DNA of 64,000 nucleotides, taken from positions 186,001 through 250,000 of the forward strand of contig NZ_JBGFGL010000080.1 in assembly GCF_041224425.1 (NCBI RefSeq), in the 5' to 3' direction. This stretch comes from Psychroserpens sp041224425 (GTDB lineage: Bacteria; Bacteroidota; Bacteroidia; Flavobacteriales; Flavobacteriaceae). Positions 57,001 through 62,060 of this stretch are shown here, one piece after another. How positions within the stretch are numbered: position 1 is the first letter of the stretch; the number at the start of each line of letters is the position of its first letter. The notes beneath the pieces were generated by a model that saw nothing but the letters and a program-made list of their open reading frames with translations, was not told the origin of the DNA and did no database searches. Both the position numbers and the translations under genes were made by a program.

Positions 57001-57401
57001 CCACCTACCTCTGTAGGTGCAACTACAGAAACTTTGACCTCAATACTTGAGCTTGAAGGCAGCGTTGAAATTGTACCGGATAACTCATTTGTGTTGGGAT
57101 CTAAAAAAAAATCAGTGACTATTCCAGCGCCTCCTGACGGATTTTGATATTCAAATCCTGTGACTTCAATAGTTGGGCTAATAGACTGCGTAAAAGTTGC
57201 GTTTTCAACTAAATCACCAGAATTGAGAATTGTGATTATATATTGAAACTCTTGATAAATATGTACTTGAGAAACATCTGAGTTACTTGTGTTTTGAGCC
57301 TCTACCAACACACCCAGATTTGTAGTTTGTGAGATGCCTTGAATACATGAAAGCCAGACAAATAAAATAAGGCAAAACAGGTTTTTAGGCATATGATTCA
57401 C
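54012..57401 (-). CDS. Giant DUF11-repeat protein with CHU_C (gliding) tail
   Basis: 1129 residues. Signal peptide (NLFCLILFVWLSCIQGISQ). Repeated DUF11/CARDB-type beta domains with motifs such as DVTYQFTITNNSAIAF, DVVIFETTVYNLGTFD, DEVSFLVSATNIGTTSATN. The last ~90 residues (CLDVSEGLSPNGDGSNDVFYIPC...LDIYNRYGTLIYQTRDYKNDWQG...PVGTYFYILQVSDD) form a gliding-motility-associated C-terminal (CHU_C, T9SS type B) domain. Probably a long surface fibre or adhesin. An alternative ATG lies 9 bases in (MPKNLF). Confidence 0.92.
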   Translation of the reverse strand: MNHMPKNLFCLILFVWLSCIQGISQTTNLGVLVEAQNTSNSDVSQVHIYQEFQYIITILNSGDLVENATFTQSISPTIEVTGFEYQNPSGGAGIVTDFFLDPNTNELSGTISTLPSSSSIEVKVSVVAPTEVGGVATSVTVYPPEGVSDVDETNNQSIISIDITDVDIDFIVELNQISPLEGTPINAWGDDVTYQFTITNNSAIAFPLESFKMNMRSNPVENGEPDLQIQSITCLNTTNGVECPDDIPFETSLYTIDAGEEIFEFGDSIVFPIDGTITIEVVVKFFEGDCAETPDVINIESNVEMELNHENLSSNQSNLVNTLLLIPEACLVTDLAIITEVIQPSGGGISDWSDVVIFETTVYNLGTFDVLTHFFLQNLTSNAGSWNIISVTCTETTGTLDCSDVTFSLNGNSWNTNNFDFPPGSTIVVETVLNYVEPDCSPNPTLYTSQTRSAINIIPDDVIDIDYSNNFDDDYVVLIPVEQCPFSDMTVTKTQVSPELPLGGSDQDPMPWGDVTYEITASNIGDEDTFMTLTDVYSSVEPGSVGVLRSVECVSASGGANCGTISIQNIDIEIDQASEDQTFWEITQEDGWFMPSGATVTFRSVHSWIPNCDVDPIPVINTVSVGSFDGVPDGNSSNNTASVTTFFTPCVDLLIQTFPSVSTIPINSNFNWVVDITNSNNSSAAIDAAFSNTLNSVFTIAGPPTCQIENGNATCINSFDVTGSTISGTIPFIDAGSTIRILIPVTAPSYGGVFNNTAEVFPSAINNEEITPGTNVSISSAQIISPVLQKSYNPETIYVGYESTLTFTIHNLATNPSQTEISFTDNLGSSIYLTGMPEWVESNGCTATFLGTVGDQFVGVTDLAFPEGVDSCTFSVQVTSDSIGSYVNDHSNFTNQNNIDTTQTTATLNVLEDTTNVDIQVLKSVSQQTVSLFDEVSFLVSATNIGTTSATNIALFEDLPSGYQYLSHSVSSGSFNNGSNIWSIPLLDPNQSESLTLNVRVVSNENLTNTALLNSVNEIDRNDSNNSAYAETIVNNCLDVSEGLSPNGDGSNDVFYIPCIELYPENRLDIYNRYGTLIYQTRDYKNDWQGIANRGLPQSNKRLPVGTYFYILQVSDDTKPIVGWVYLNY

Positions 57402-57484
57402 TTTGAAATAAGATGTGAAATCTAATAAATGGTTGCGTCAATATAGACTAAAGATTGTAAATTTGAAAAGATTATTATCAATTC

Positions 57485-58156
57485 ATGGGAAAACTTTTTA
57501 TTGTACCAACTCCTATCGGAAATTTAAAAGACATGACTTATAGAGCGATTGAGGTTCTTAAGAATGTCGATTTGATTCTTGCTGAAGACACACGAACTTC
57601 AGGAAAGCTGTTAAAGCATTTTGATATTGGTGCTCCCATGCAAAGTCATCACATGCACAACGAGCACAAAACGGTTGATGGTCTTGTTGACAAGCTCAAA
57701 AGCGGATTAAGTATTGCGTTGATAAGTGATGCTGGTACACCAGCGATTTCCGATCCAGGTTTTTTATTGACCAGAGCCTGCGTTGAAAATGATATTCCAG
57801 TAGAATGCTTGCCAGGTGCCACGGCGTTTGTTCCTGCATTGGTGAATTCTGGATTACCAAATGACAAATTCGTGTTTGAAGGTTTTTTACCCATTAAAAA
57901 AGGAAGGCAAACACGTTTACAAGTTTTAGCCGAAGAAACCAGAACCATGATTTTTTATGAAAGTCCGCACAAACTCATTAAAACTCTAACGCATTTTAGC
58001 GAGTATTTTGGCGAAGACCGACAAGTGTCAGTGTCAAGGGAATTAACAAAACTCTATGAAGAAACAGTTCGCGGAACAGCTCAGGAAATATTAGATTATT
58101 ACACCAAAAAACCTCCAAAGGGAGAGATTGTCATTGTGGTTGCTGGAAAGAAATAA
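57485..58156 (+). CDS. rsmI: 16S rRNA (cytidine-1402-2'-O)-methyltransferase
   Basis: 223 residues. KLFIVPTPIGNLKDMTYRAIEVLK, LAEDTRTSGKLL, SDAGTPAISDPGF and the PG.TAFVPALV SAM-site segment mark the tetrapyrrole-methylase fold of RsmI. It methylates C1402 in the decoding centre. Its stop codon lies within the stem of the inverted repeat at 58154-58183. Confidence 0.96.
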   Translation: MGKLFIVPTPIGNLKDMTYRAIEVLKNVDLILAEDTRTSGKLLKHFDIGAPMQSHHMHNEHKTVDGLVDKLKSGLSIALISDAGTPAISDPGFLLTRACVENDIPVECLPGATAFVPALVNSGLPNDKFVFEGFLPIKKGRQTRLQVLAEETRTMIFYESPHKLIKTLTHFSEYFGEDRQVSVSRELTKLYEETVRGTAQEILDYYTKKPPKGEIVIVVAGKK

Positions 58157-58183
58157 TGCGCCAGTTTTGACACCAGCGCATTA
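58154..58183. terminator. Hairpin between rsmI and slipin
   Basis: TAATGCGC-N14-GCGCATTA, a perfect 8-bp inverted repeat between the convergent stops. The minus-strand side continues TTTCTTT, so it serves best as the terminator of the slipin transcript; the plus side has no T-tract. Confidence 0.65.
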
Positions 58184-58196
58184 AAAACACACCAAC

Positions 58197-59294
58197 TTAG
58201 TTTCCAGAGAAAATCGCTTTCAATTGGGCAACCATGTTTCCGTTACCAGAAACCGTTATCTCACCAATTTTTTCCGCAATCTTTTCAACATATTCCATTT
58301 CCTTTAACTTGTAAAGCATGGTATTGTCTTCCATCAATTTTGCGGTGTTCAGCAAGCTACGTGTAGACGCGGTTTCTTCACGTCTGGTAATTACATTGGC
58401 TTGAGCACGTTTTTGTGCAATGAGAACTTGGTTCATGATCTCTTTCATTTCACCTGTAAGGATGACATCTCTAATACCACAGTTCAACACCGTAACACCT
58501 AAGGTTTTAGCACTTGCTTTAACGTCTTCAAATACGGCTTCCGCAATATTGTCTTTACGTTCTAGCAATTCGTCTAAAGTGTAGGCGCCAACGTAAGCAC
58601 GTAACACCAATTGCATGCTAATGTACAATTGCTTTTCATAGTCTTTGTTGTCTAACAAGGCCTTTTCAATATCAGTAACTTTGTACTGGGTGTAAAAGTT
58701 GATACGGATTCCAGCTTTGTCTTTGGTCAACAATTCCTGACCAGCGATTTCCAATTGCAACTGACGCATATCGGCCTTTGCGATCTTGATGGTCGTGTCG
58801 TTTCTCCAGAATCGGTAGGTACCACCAGTTAAGGTTTTGGTATAGACGTCATCAACCAACAACACGGCTTTTTCATAGGTCGCCACTTCAAAGGTTCTGA
58901 TGTATTTGCTAAGTTCGTAATTACTGAAGAGTGCTTTGTCAATTTTTTCAGTTATGTAGATCTTGCTCAAATCAGCGCGAACAAATTCACGCTCAATCAA
59001 CCCTTTCCAATACGCATAACGTCCAGCTACGAGTATAGTTTTAAAAAGACCGTTTTCGTAAACCAATACCAATTCATTGTCTTTAACCTCAACAACATCC
59101 AACAAGCTTACTAGCGCTTTGTCTTGCAATAAAATGTCTAACGCTATTGGAGCTTGAAATGTCATTGTAAGGTCATAGATCAATACACGCTGGTTGAAAC
59201 CTAGCCAGTATGTCCCTTGTGTCAGTACTTTAAGGTAATCACCATTTTTGAAAACCAAACCGACTTTTCCTGCATTAATTCTTACGCGTTTCAT
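58197..59294 (-). CDS. Slipin (SPFH/band-7) protein of the RNA locus
   Basis: 365 residues. An SPFH core (about 110-300, with FEVATYEKAVLLVDDVYTKTL..., AGIRINFYTQYKVTDIEKAL, LDELLERKDNIAEAVFEDV, LGVTVLNCGIRDVILTGEMKEIMNQVLIAQKRAQA) and a helical tail. The N-terminus (MKRVRINAGKVGLVFKNGDYLKVL) has no membrane helix, unlike classical slipins. Slipins of this soluble kind recur in bacterial RNA-repair operons with RtcB ligase or Ro60. Here the gene is the last of a unit beginning with the TPR gene; the 2.2-kb tRNA-like array lies between. Its role is unknown; I infer a scaffold for damaged or decoy tRNA. Confidence 0.85.
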   Translation of the reverse strand: MKRVRINAGKVGLVFKNGDYLKVLTQGTYWLGFNQRVLIYDLTMTFQAPIALDILLQDKALVSLLDVVEVKDNELVLVYENGLFKTILVAGRYAYWKGLIEREFVRADLSKIYITEKIDKALFSNYELSKYIRTFEVATYEKAVLLVDDVYTKTLTGGTYRFWRNDTTIKIAKADMRQLQLEIAGQELLTKDKAGIRINFYTQYKVTDIEKALLDNKDYEKQLYISMQLVLRAYVGAYTLDELLERKDNIAEAVFEDVKASAKTLGVTVLNCGIRDVILTGEMKEIMNQVLIAQKRAQANVITRREETASTRSLLNTAKLMEDNTMLYKLKEMEYVEKIAEKIGEITVSGNGNMVAQLKAIFSGN

Positions 59295-59450
59295 CGTTTT
59301 AAAAATTTAAATTACACATTCATTGTTGTCTACTACAGACCCGGCAAAACTTGTAACGGAAGGGTTGCCGACCTCAACCCTAAAGACAGGTTGCTTTAGT
59401 TGCTGAAGTATATTTTGGGCGAGTTTACCGTTACTATCGTTTCGGTAAAA

Positions 59451-59511
59451 CAGGCTATTCGCTATATCTTTTGCCTAGGCAAAAGGATGTCGCTGCTATC
59501 CTTCTCGCAAA
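59451..59511. repeat. Dispersed intergenic repeat, copy 2
   Basis: Related to 40396-40460 (CAGGCTATTCGCTATATCTT ... AAAAGGATGTCGCTGCTATC). In this copy the middle hairpin is an 18-bp perfect palindrome, CTTTTGCCTAGGCAAAAG (59468-59485). It sits in the array-slipin spacer. Confidence 0.65.
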
Positions 59512-59692
59512 CCATAATTTTAAAAACACAGCAGATTGTCCATCATCTCCTCTATACGGACGCACTCAGCAACCCAATTGTCGCATTTTTTGTTAGGTAA
59601 TGGAACTCCAATTTGAACAGGAACTGTTCAGAGTTGATGTTTAATCACAAAACAAGCCATGGTCTCATTGGCATGTATTAAGTATGTCAAGG

Positions 59693-59747
59693 TACATCGG
59701 CGACTGCTTGTATTTGAACACTTAGGTTTGTATCAAAAGCCGATGTA
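59693..59747 (-). ncRNA. 9-bp capped hairpin in the array-slipin spacer
   Basis: TACATCGGC and GCCGATGTA pair perfectly over a 37-nt loop that holds an inner TTTGA/TCAAA. It resembles a processed RNA stem more than a terminator because no T-tract follows. Confidence 0.45.
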
Positions 59748-59834
59748 ACAATCTACTATGTTGTCATTTTTGTTGGAGCAGTTTGACCAACTGCATGGGG
59801 ATCAGTTTTAAAAGATGATCAGCTTGTCTTAAAC

Positions 59835-59913
59835 CTACATTTTAAGTGTAGTGCTCTAACCACTAAGCTACAAGGACTTAACTTTTGGGTGCCTTGGCAG
59901 GAATCGAACCTGC
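59835..59913 (-). ncRNA. Permuted tRNA-like element 3 (Leu TAA-type loop)
   Basis: Minus-strand order: T-arm GCAGG-TTCGATT-CCTGC (59913-59897), 3' acceptor strand CAAGG (59896-59892), a 16-nt linker, 5' acceptor strand CCTTG (59875-59871), TA, D-arm GCTT-AGTGGTTA-GAGC, A, anticodon arm CTACA-CTTAAAA-TGTAG with TAA in the anticodon place. Only 5 acceptor pairs form in this order. An alternative is a T-armless element with acceptor CTTGT/ACAAG just outside the same D and anticodon arms. No T-arm follows within normal distance. Confidence 0.55.
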
Positions 59914-59923
59914 GCTGTTAAAG

Positions 59924-59942
59924 GACATCGTAACAGGATGTC
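59924..59942 (-). ncRNA. Anticodon-type hairpin (GTT loop)
   Basis: GACATC-CTGTTAC-GATGTC is a 6-bp stem with a 7-nt loop having T at position 33 and A at 37, which would present GTT (Asn). It lies where the variable region of element 2 would meet the T-arm of element 3. Confidence 0.5.
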
Positions 59943-59948
59943 TGTTCG

Positions 59949-60017
59949 CTAGAACCAAAATCTAGTGCGTTTACCATTTCCGCCATATCCGAACCGGATA
60001 GTGGGACTCGAACCCAC
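59949..60017 (-). ncRNA. Permuted tRNA-like element 2 (Leu-type body, TTG loop)
   Basis: Minus-strand order: T-arm GTGGG-TTCGAGT-CCCAC (60017-60001), 3' acceptor TATCCG (60000-59995), linker GTT, 5' acceptor CGGATA (59991-59986), TG, D-arm of Leu type (GGCGGAAATGGTAAACGC), A, anticodon arm CTAGA-TTTTGGT-TCTAG. The acceptor strands pair over 6 bp with only 3 bases between. The anticodon position reads TTG, which matches Gln codon CAA, although the D-arm/anticodon-arm body is of tRNA-Leu style. Confidence 0.65.
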
Positions 60018-60505
60018 AGAACTTTAGTAACTATTGTTTGGTCAACAGTCAAACCTCCAAGTCCAGTTGAACATCATACTGTGATGCATTGCTGCAACCT
60101 ATGATACAATAGTGCTATACCGAAACACCCAACAAGACTGGCTTGATATTTTAAAAAGCGATCTGGGAATACCTTCGCTTTTAGACAAGCTTTCCTAGGA
60201 TTATAGCCGTAGCCCTTCCCTAGTTTTCCACGTGCTTCCCTCTGCTAGGGAATTACGTACTTGTCCGATGCCTAATTACATTACAGCCGTTCGGCGACTT
60301 AGACTTGGCTTGCATAGAGGCTTTTTTGCCACGCTTTGCAATTACGAGGGTTGGCTCCCTCACCATTCATAGACGTCCTCTCTTGAGGCGGCCTATTAGA
60401 ATGTTCACCACACTGTAAAGGTTTGCAGCCTTTACAGTCCCATATATTGCAATGGGTTTAGGCAATTACTAGCTGCTGTAATGCCCGAAGTCTTTTGCTT
60501 AATCC
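60018..60505 (-). ncRNA. Structured region B downstream of permuted element 1
   Basis: About 490 non-coding nt rich in stems (minus-strand order): GGCATTAC/GTAATTGCC; CCCAT/ATGGG; a 10-bp stem with a Cys-type GCA loop (60438-60412); CCTC-AAGA-GAGG; GAGGG/CCCTC; GACAAG/CTTGTC closing a domain that holds TTCCCTAG/CTAGGGAA; AAAAGCGA/TCGCTTTT; a D-arm-like GTGT-TTCGGTATA-GCAC (60128-60112); ATCATA/TATGAT around a TGCA-GCAA-TGCA GNRA hairpin; and GTTTG-N9-CAAAC. Too ordered to be neutral spacer; family not recognised. I looked for group I and group II intron cores and found none convincing. Confidence 0.5.
60412..60438 (-). ncRNA. Rod hairpin with Cys (GCA) anticodon-type loop
   Basis: A perfect 10-bp stem ACTGTAAAGG/CCTTTACAGT caps a 7-nt loop CTGCAAA, exactly the sequence of a tRNA-Cys anticodon loop (C32 T33 GCA A37 A38). 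It has no D- or T-arm of its own. Confidence 0.6.
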
Positions 60506-60578
60506 CTGTATTAAATGTACAGTGCTCTACCAGTTGAGCTAAAAGAAATATGATCTTCTTTCTAGGACTCGAACCTAG
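60506..60578 (-). ncRNA. Permuted tRNA-like element 1 (Lys TTT-type loop)
   Basis: Minus-strand order: T-arm CTAGG-TTCGAGT-CCTAG (60578-60562), 3' acceptor strand AAAGAAG (60561-60555), 6-nt linker ATCATA, 5' acceptor strand TTTCTTT (60548-60542), TA, D-arm GCTC-AACTGGTA-GAGC, A, anticodon arm CTGTA-CATTTAA-TACAG. The acceptor strands pair 6 bp plus one G-T. The anticodon place reads TTT (Lys), but position 33 is A, not T. Hence the 3' half stands before the 5' half, as in permuted tRNA genes. A T-armless reading (TCTTTT/AAAAGA) is also possible. Confidence 0.65.
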
Positions 60579-61054
60579 ACCTCTAAGATGTCTTGACCTA
60601 GGAGAAGGGCTTCGGAAATGGCTTCGTAGATTTTTGCCTACAAAATACCAACCTTCTCTATGCATGTTTCCCAACACACGGCATGTTAAGCTACCGAATG
60701 GTTTCCCATCGGGTAACTTTAATACTGCAACACGCTCCGCAAGGCTGGATGACCTCCACGTAACCCATTACTACAACTTTTCCTATTGATGTCTCCATCT
60801 CAAGCCTCCAATACTATTGGCTATAGATCCTAATCTGAATCAGCGGTCGCCCCTTTCATTTCGTGATTTATGTTTGTTGCTTGCTTACCTGTACTACGTT
60901 TTTCAAAGCAGTCTCCATTTATAGTGCCTGCAAACAGATTTATCCTTGTTGCCAAGTTTATCTAAAGACGATAAGCCGCCTCGTCACTAAAAGTGACATT
61001 TTTTTAACCAATGACTTCATTTTTCAGAAATCATTGTATGTCAATGAACATTTA
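60579..61054 (-). ncRNA. Structured region A upstream of permuted element 1
   Basis: About 475 non-coding nt. Minus-strand elements: CAATGA/TCATTG; GTCACT-TTT-AGTGAC (60997-60983); TTATC-GTCTTTA-GATAA, an anticodon-type arm showing CTT (60974-60958); GCAG/CTGC; a GAAA-capped hairpin with an 8+5-bp stem (60719-60688); a GGGA-capped TGTT/AACA (60676-60665); GAGAAGG/CCTTCTC enclosing GTAG/CTAC; and CTAGG-N9-CTTAG just before the T-arm. The GNRA loops suggest tertiary contacts, as in ribozymes. No RNA family recognised. Confidence 0.5.
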
Positions 61055-61130
61055 TGGTGGAACAGACAGGAATTGAACCTGTATCGCCAGAATTTCAATC
61101 TGGTGCATTGACCAACTTTGCTACTGTTCC
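61055..61130 (-). tRNA. tRNA-Phe (GAA) with encoded CCA
   Basis: Complete cloverleaf: acceptor GGAACAG/CTGTTCC, D-arm GCAA-AGTTGGTCA-ATGC, anticodon arm CCAGA-TTGAAAT-TCTGG with GAA at 61096-61094, T-arm ACAGG-TTCAATT-CCTGT, A73 and a genome-encoded CCA (61057-61055). The only array member with encoded CCA. The tRNA-Met at 29.2 kb lacks it, so this gene may have a different origin. Confidence 0.88.
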
Positions 61131-61137
61131 GGTTGTG

Positions 61138-61208
61138 AGTGTCTATCAAGATTCGAACTTGATCTTAGAGGATATACCTCTTGTGCGAGCCATTACACTA
61201 TAGACACT
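61138..61208 (-). tRNA. tRNA-like gene with unclear anticodon
   Basis: Acceptor GTGTCTA/TAGACAC (extends to 8-9 bp), D-arm GTGT-AATGGCTC-GCAC in the compact style of phage tRNAs, T-arm TCAAG-TTCGAAT-CTTGA. The anticodon arm is odd: AGAGG/CCTCT leaves only a 5-nt loop TATAT, or a 4-bp stem with loop GTATATC, giving ATA. Not a normal decoding loop; may be a decoy or a decayed gene. Confidence 0.7.
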
Positions 61209-61211
61209 CTG

Positions 61212-61279
61212 TATGGCTTCTATGTTTCACCCTCTATTTCTCTAGTACTGAGAGAAACTTTCAACATTTAGAAGCCATA
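61212..61279 (-). ncRNA. 68-nt rod RNA with Tyr (GTA) anticodon-type loop
   Basis: TATGGCTTCTA/TAGAAGCCATA form an 11-bp end stem, TGTT/AACA a middle stem, and TTTCTCT-CAGTACT-AGAGAAA a 7-bp tip whose 7-nt loop shows GTA. There is no T-arm. It lies between the Gln and unclear-anticodon tRNAs. Confidence 0.6.
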
Positions 61280-61286
61280 GCCCTGA

Positions 61287-61355
61287 TAACCTGATAGGGT
61301 TCGAACCTATAATCCAAGACTCAAAATCTTGTGTGTTACATTACACCACAGGTTA
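61287..61355 (-). tRNA. tRNA-Gln (TTG), compact
   Basis: Acceptor TAACCTG/CAGGTTA, D-arm GTGT-AATGTA-ACAC with a 6-nt loop lacking the G18-G19 pair, anticodon arm CAAGA-TTTTGAG-TCTTG (TTG at 61324-61322), T-arm ATAGG-TTCGAAC-CCTAT. Sixty-nine nt. The missing GG would weaken the D-loop/T-loop contact, so function as a normal tRNA is uncertain. Confidence 0.82.
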
Positions 61356-61360
61356 ATTTT

Positions 61361-61446
61361 GTAAGCTCAATAGGAGTCGAACCTTCTAGGTGATTAACAC
61401 GACAGATTTACAATCTGCCTCAGCTCTCCAACACTGACGAATTCCC
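61361..61446 (-). tRNA. tRNA-Tyr-like (GTA) with poor acceptor stem
   Basis: D-arm TCAG-TGTTGGAGAG-CTGA with GG, anticodon arm GCAGA-TTGTAAA-TCTGT (GTA at 61411-61409), a 13-14-nt variable region, T-loop TTCGACT. The T-stem has one mismatch, and the acceptor strands GGGAATT and TGAGCTT hardly pair. Could be a degenerate tRNA-Tyr or a deliberate mimic; the anticodon arm is the best kept part. Confidence 0.65.
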
Positions 61447-61450
61447 TAAG

Positions 61451-61477
61451 ATTCTCCTGAAAGAGCCACAGGAGAAT
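61451..61477 (-). other. Hairpin directly after the TPR stop
   Basis: ATTCTCCTG-TGGCTCTTT-CAGGAGAAT on the minus strand, a perfect 9-bp stem beginning 1 base after the TPR stop. No T-tract follows, so it is more likely an RNA-processing or stabilising hairpin separating the mRNA from the tRNA array. Confidence 0.6.
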
Positions 61478-61478
61478 G

Positions 61479-62060
61479 CTATAATAAACTATTCAGTCTA
61501 TTTTGAAACCAATTCGTTTTATTGGCTTCTTGCTCTTTTTTAGACTGTTGTTCAATGATTCTATTTTCATTGGCTTGTATTTTTCTCTTTTTCTTTACAC
61601 GAGTCAATACCATATCAACATAACTAATAAAATCATTGTTCAAGGCCAATTGCTTTGCCGTTTTCAAGGATTTTTCAGCCTCTTCAAACAAGGTTAAACT
61701 TTCAAACAATTCTGCTTGAGTTAAAACAATGCCAGCTTTATCTATACCTTTTACGGTTTTGGCAAAATCGATAAGCTTTTGTGCCTCATCATAATCATCA
61801 TTATTGATCAAAAAACGAATATACTCTGGATAAATCTCAGGGATATCCATTCTACTAGCCAAGGCGCTTTCATAATAGCTTTTAGCTGTTTCGTTATCAC
61901 CCAATTGTTCATAATGTACTTTTGCCATTAACTGCAAAGCCTTAAAGTTTTCGGGATCGTATGACAAAGCATAGTTTAAGGCTTCAACAGCTTTTTCCAG
62001 TTCCCATGGATAAGCTTCCATAGCTCTGAACAAGTATAAGTTTTGTAAATGTGTTGCCAT
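61479..62060 (-). CDS. TPR protein heading the tRNA-like array
   Basis: 193 residues, cytoplasmic. Tetratricopeptide-type helical repeats cover about 18-150 (VEALNYALSYDPENFKALQLMAKVHYEQLGDNETAKSYYESAL; EYIRFLINNDDYDEAQKLIDFA; LTQAELFESLTLFEEAEKSLKTAK). A basic, Lys/Gln-rich segment (KKKRKIQANENRIIEQQSKKEQEAN) and NWFQNRLNSLL end it; the basic part might touch RNA. Preceded by AAAGGAGGT 6 bases from the ATG, a Shine-Dalgarno rarely seen in this group. First gene of the tRNA-array-slipin unit. Role unknown. Confidence 0.82.
   Translation of the reverse strand: MATHLQNLYLFRAMEAYPWELEKAVEALNYALSYDPENFKALQLMAKVHYEQLGDNETAKSYYESALASRMDIPEIYPEYIRFLINNDDYDEAQKLIDFAKTVKGIDKAGIVLTQAELFESLTLFEEAEKSLKTAKQLALNNDFISYVDMVLTRVKKKRKIQANENRIIEQQSKKEQEANKTNWFQNRLNSLL

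Larger units (their letters stand above)
59295..59834 (-). ncRNA. Structured leader between the array and slipin
   Basis: 540 non-coding bases. Apparent elements in minus-strand order: a 14-nt word at 59813-59800 complementary to the TPR leader, a 9-bp stem TACATCGGC/GCCGATGTA (59747-59693), the interspersed repeat at 59511-59451, and an AGGGTTG-N7-CAACCCT hairpin near 59380-59360. No T-arm follows the last anticodon arm. There is no ORF of note and no Shine-Dalgarno before the slipin ATG. Confidence 0.45.

Noticed and set aside
59400..59600. 66-codon plus-strand ORF before slipin
   Set aside because: It runs through the interspersed repeat and its palindrome; no coding signal.
60688..60719. 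Group II intron domain V
   Set aside because: Has a GAAA loop and near-correct length but lacks the AGC triad and the two-base bulge of domain V.
60432..60789. Overlapping ORFs of 79-81 codons on both strands inside the array
   Set aside because: They cross tRNA-type T-arms and stems, have no promoter or start context, and their composition follows the RNA structure.
60018..61054. RNase P RNA, tmRNA or group I intron core
   Set aside because: None of the diagnostic words was found (GAGGAAAGTCC-type for RNase P, a tag ORF for tmRNA, paired P7 strands for group I).
60863..61111. Plus-strand ORF of 82 codons over the tRNA-Phe gene
   Set aside because: It reads antisense through a complete tRNA-Phe and is better explained as RNA.
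59295..61478. CRISPR array
   Set aside because: No regularly spaced identical repeats; the recurrent words are T-arms and D-arms.
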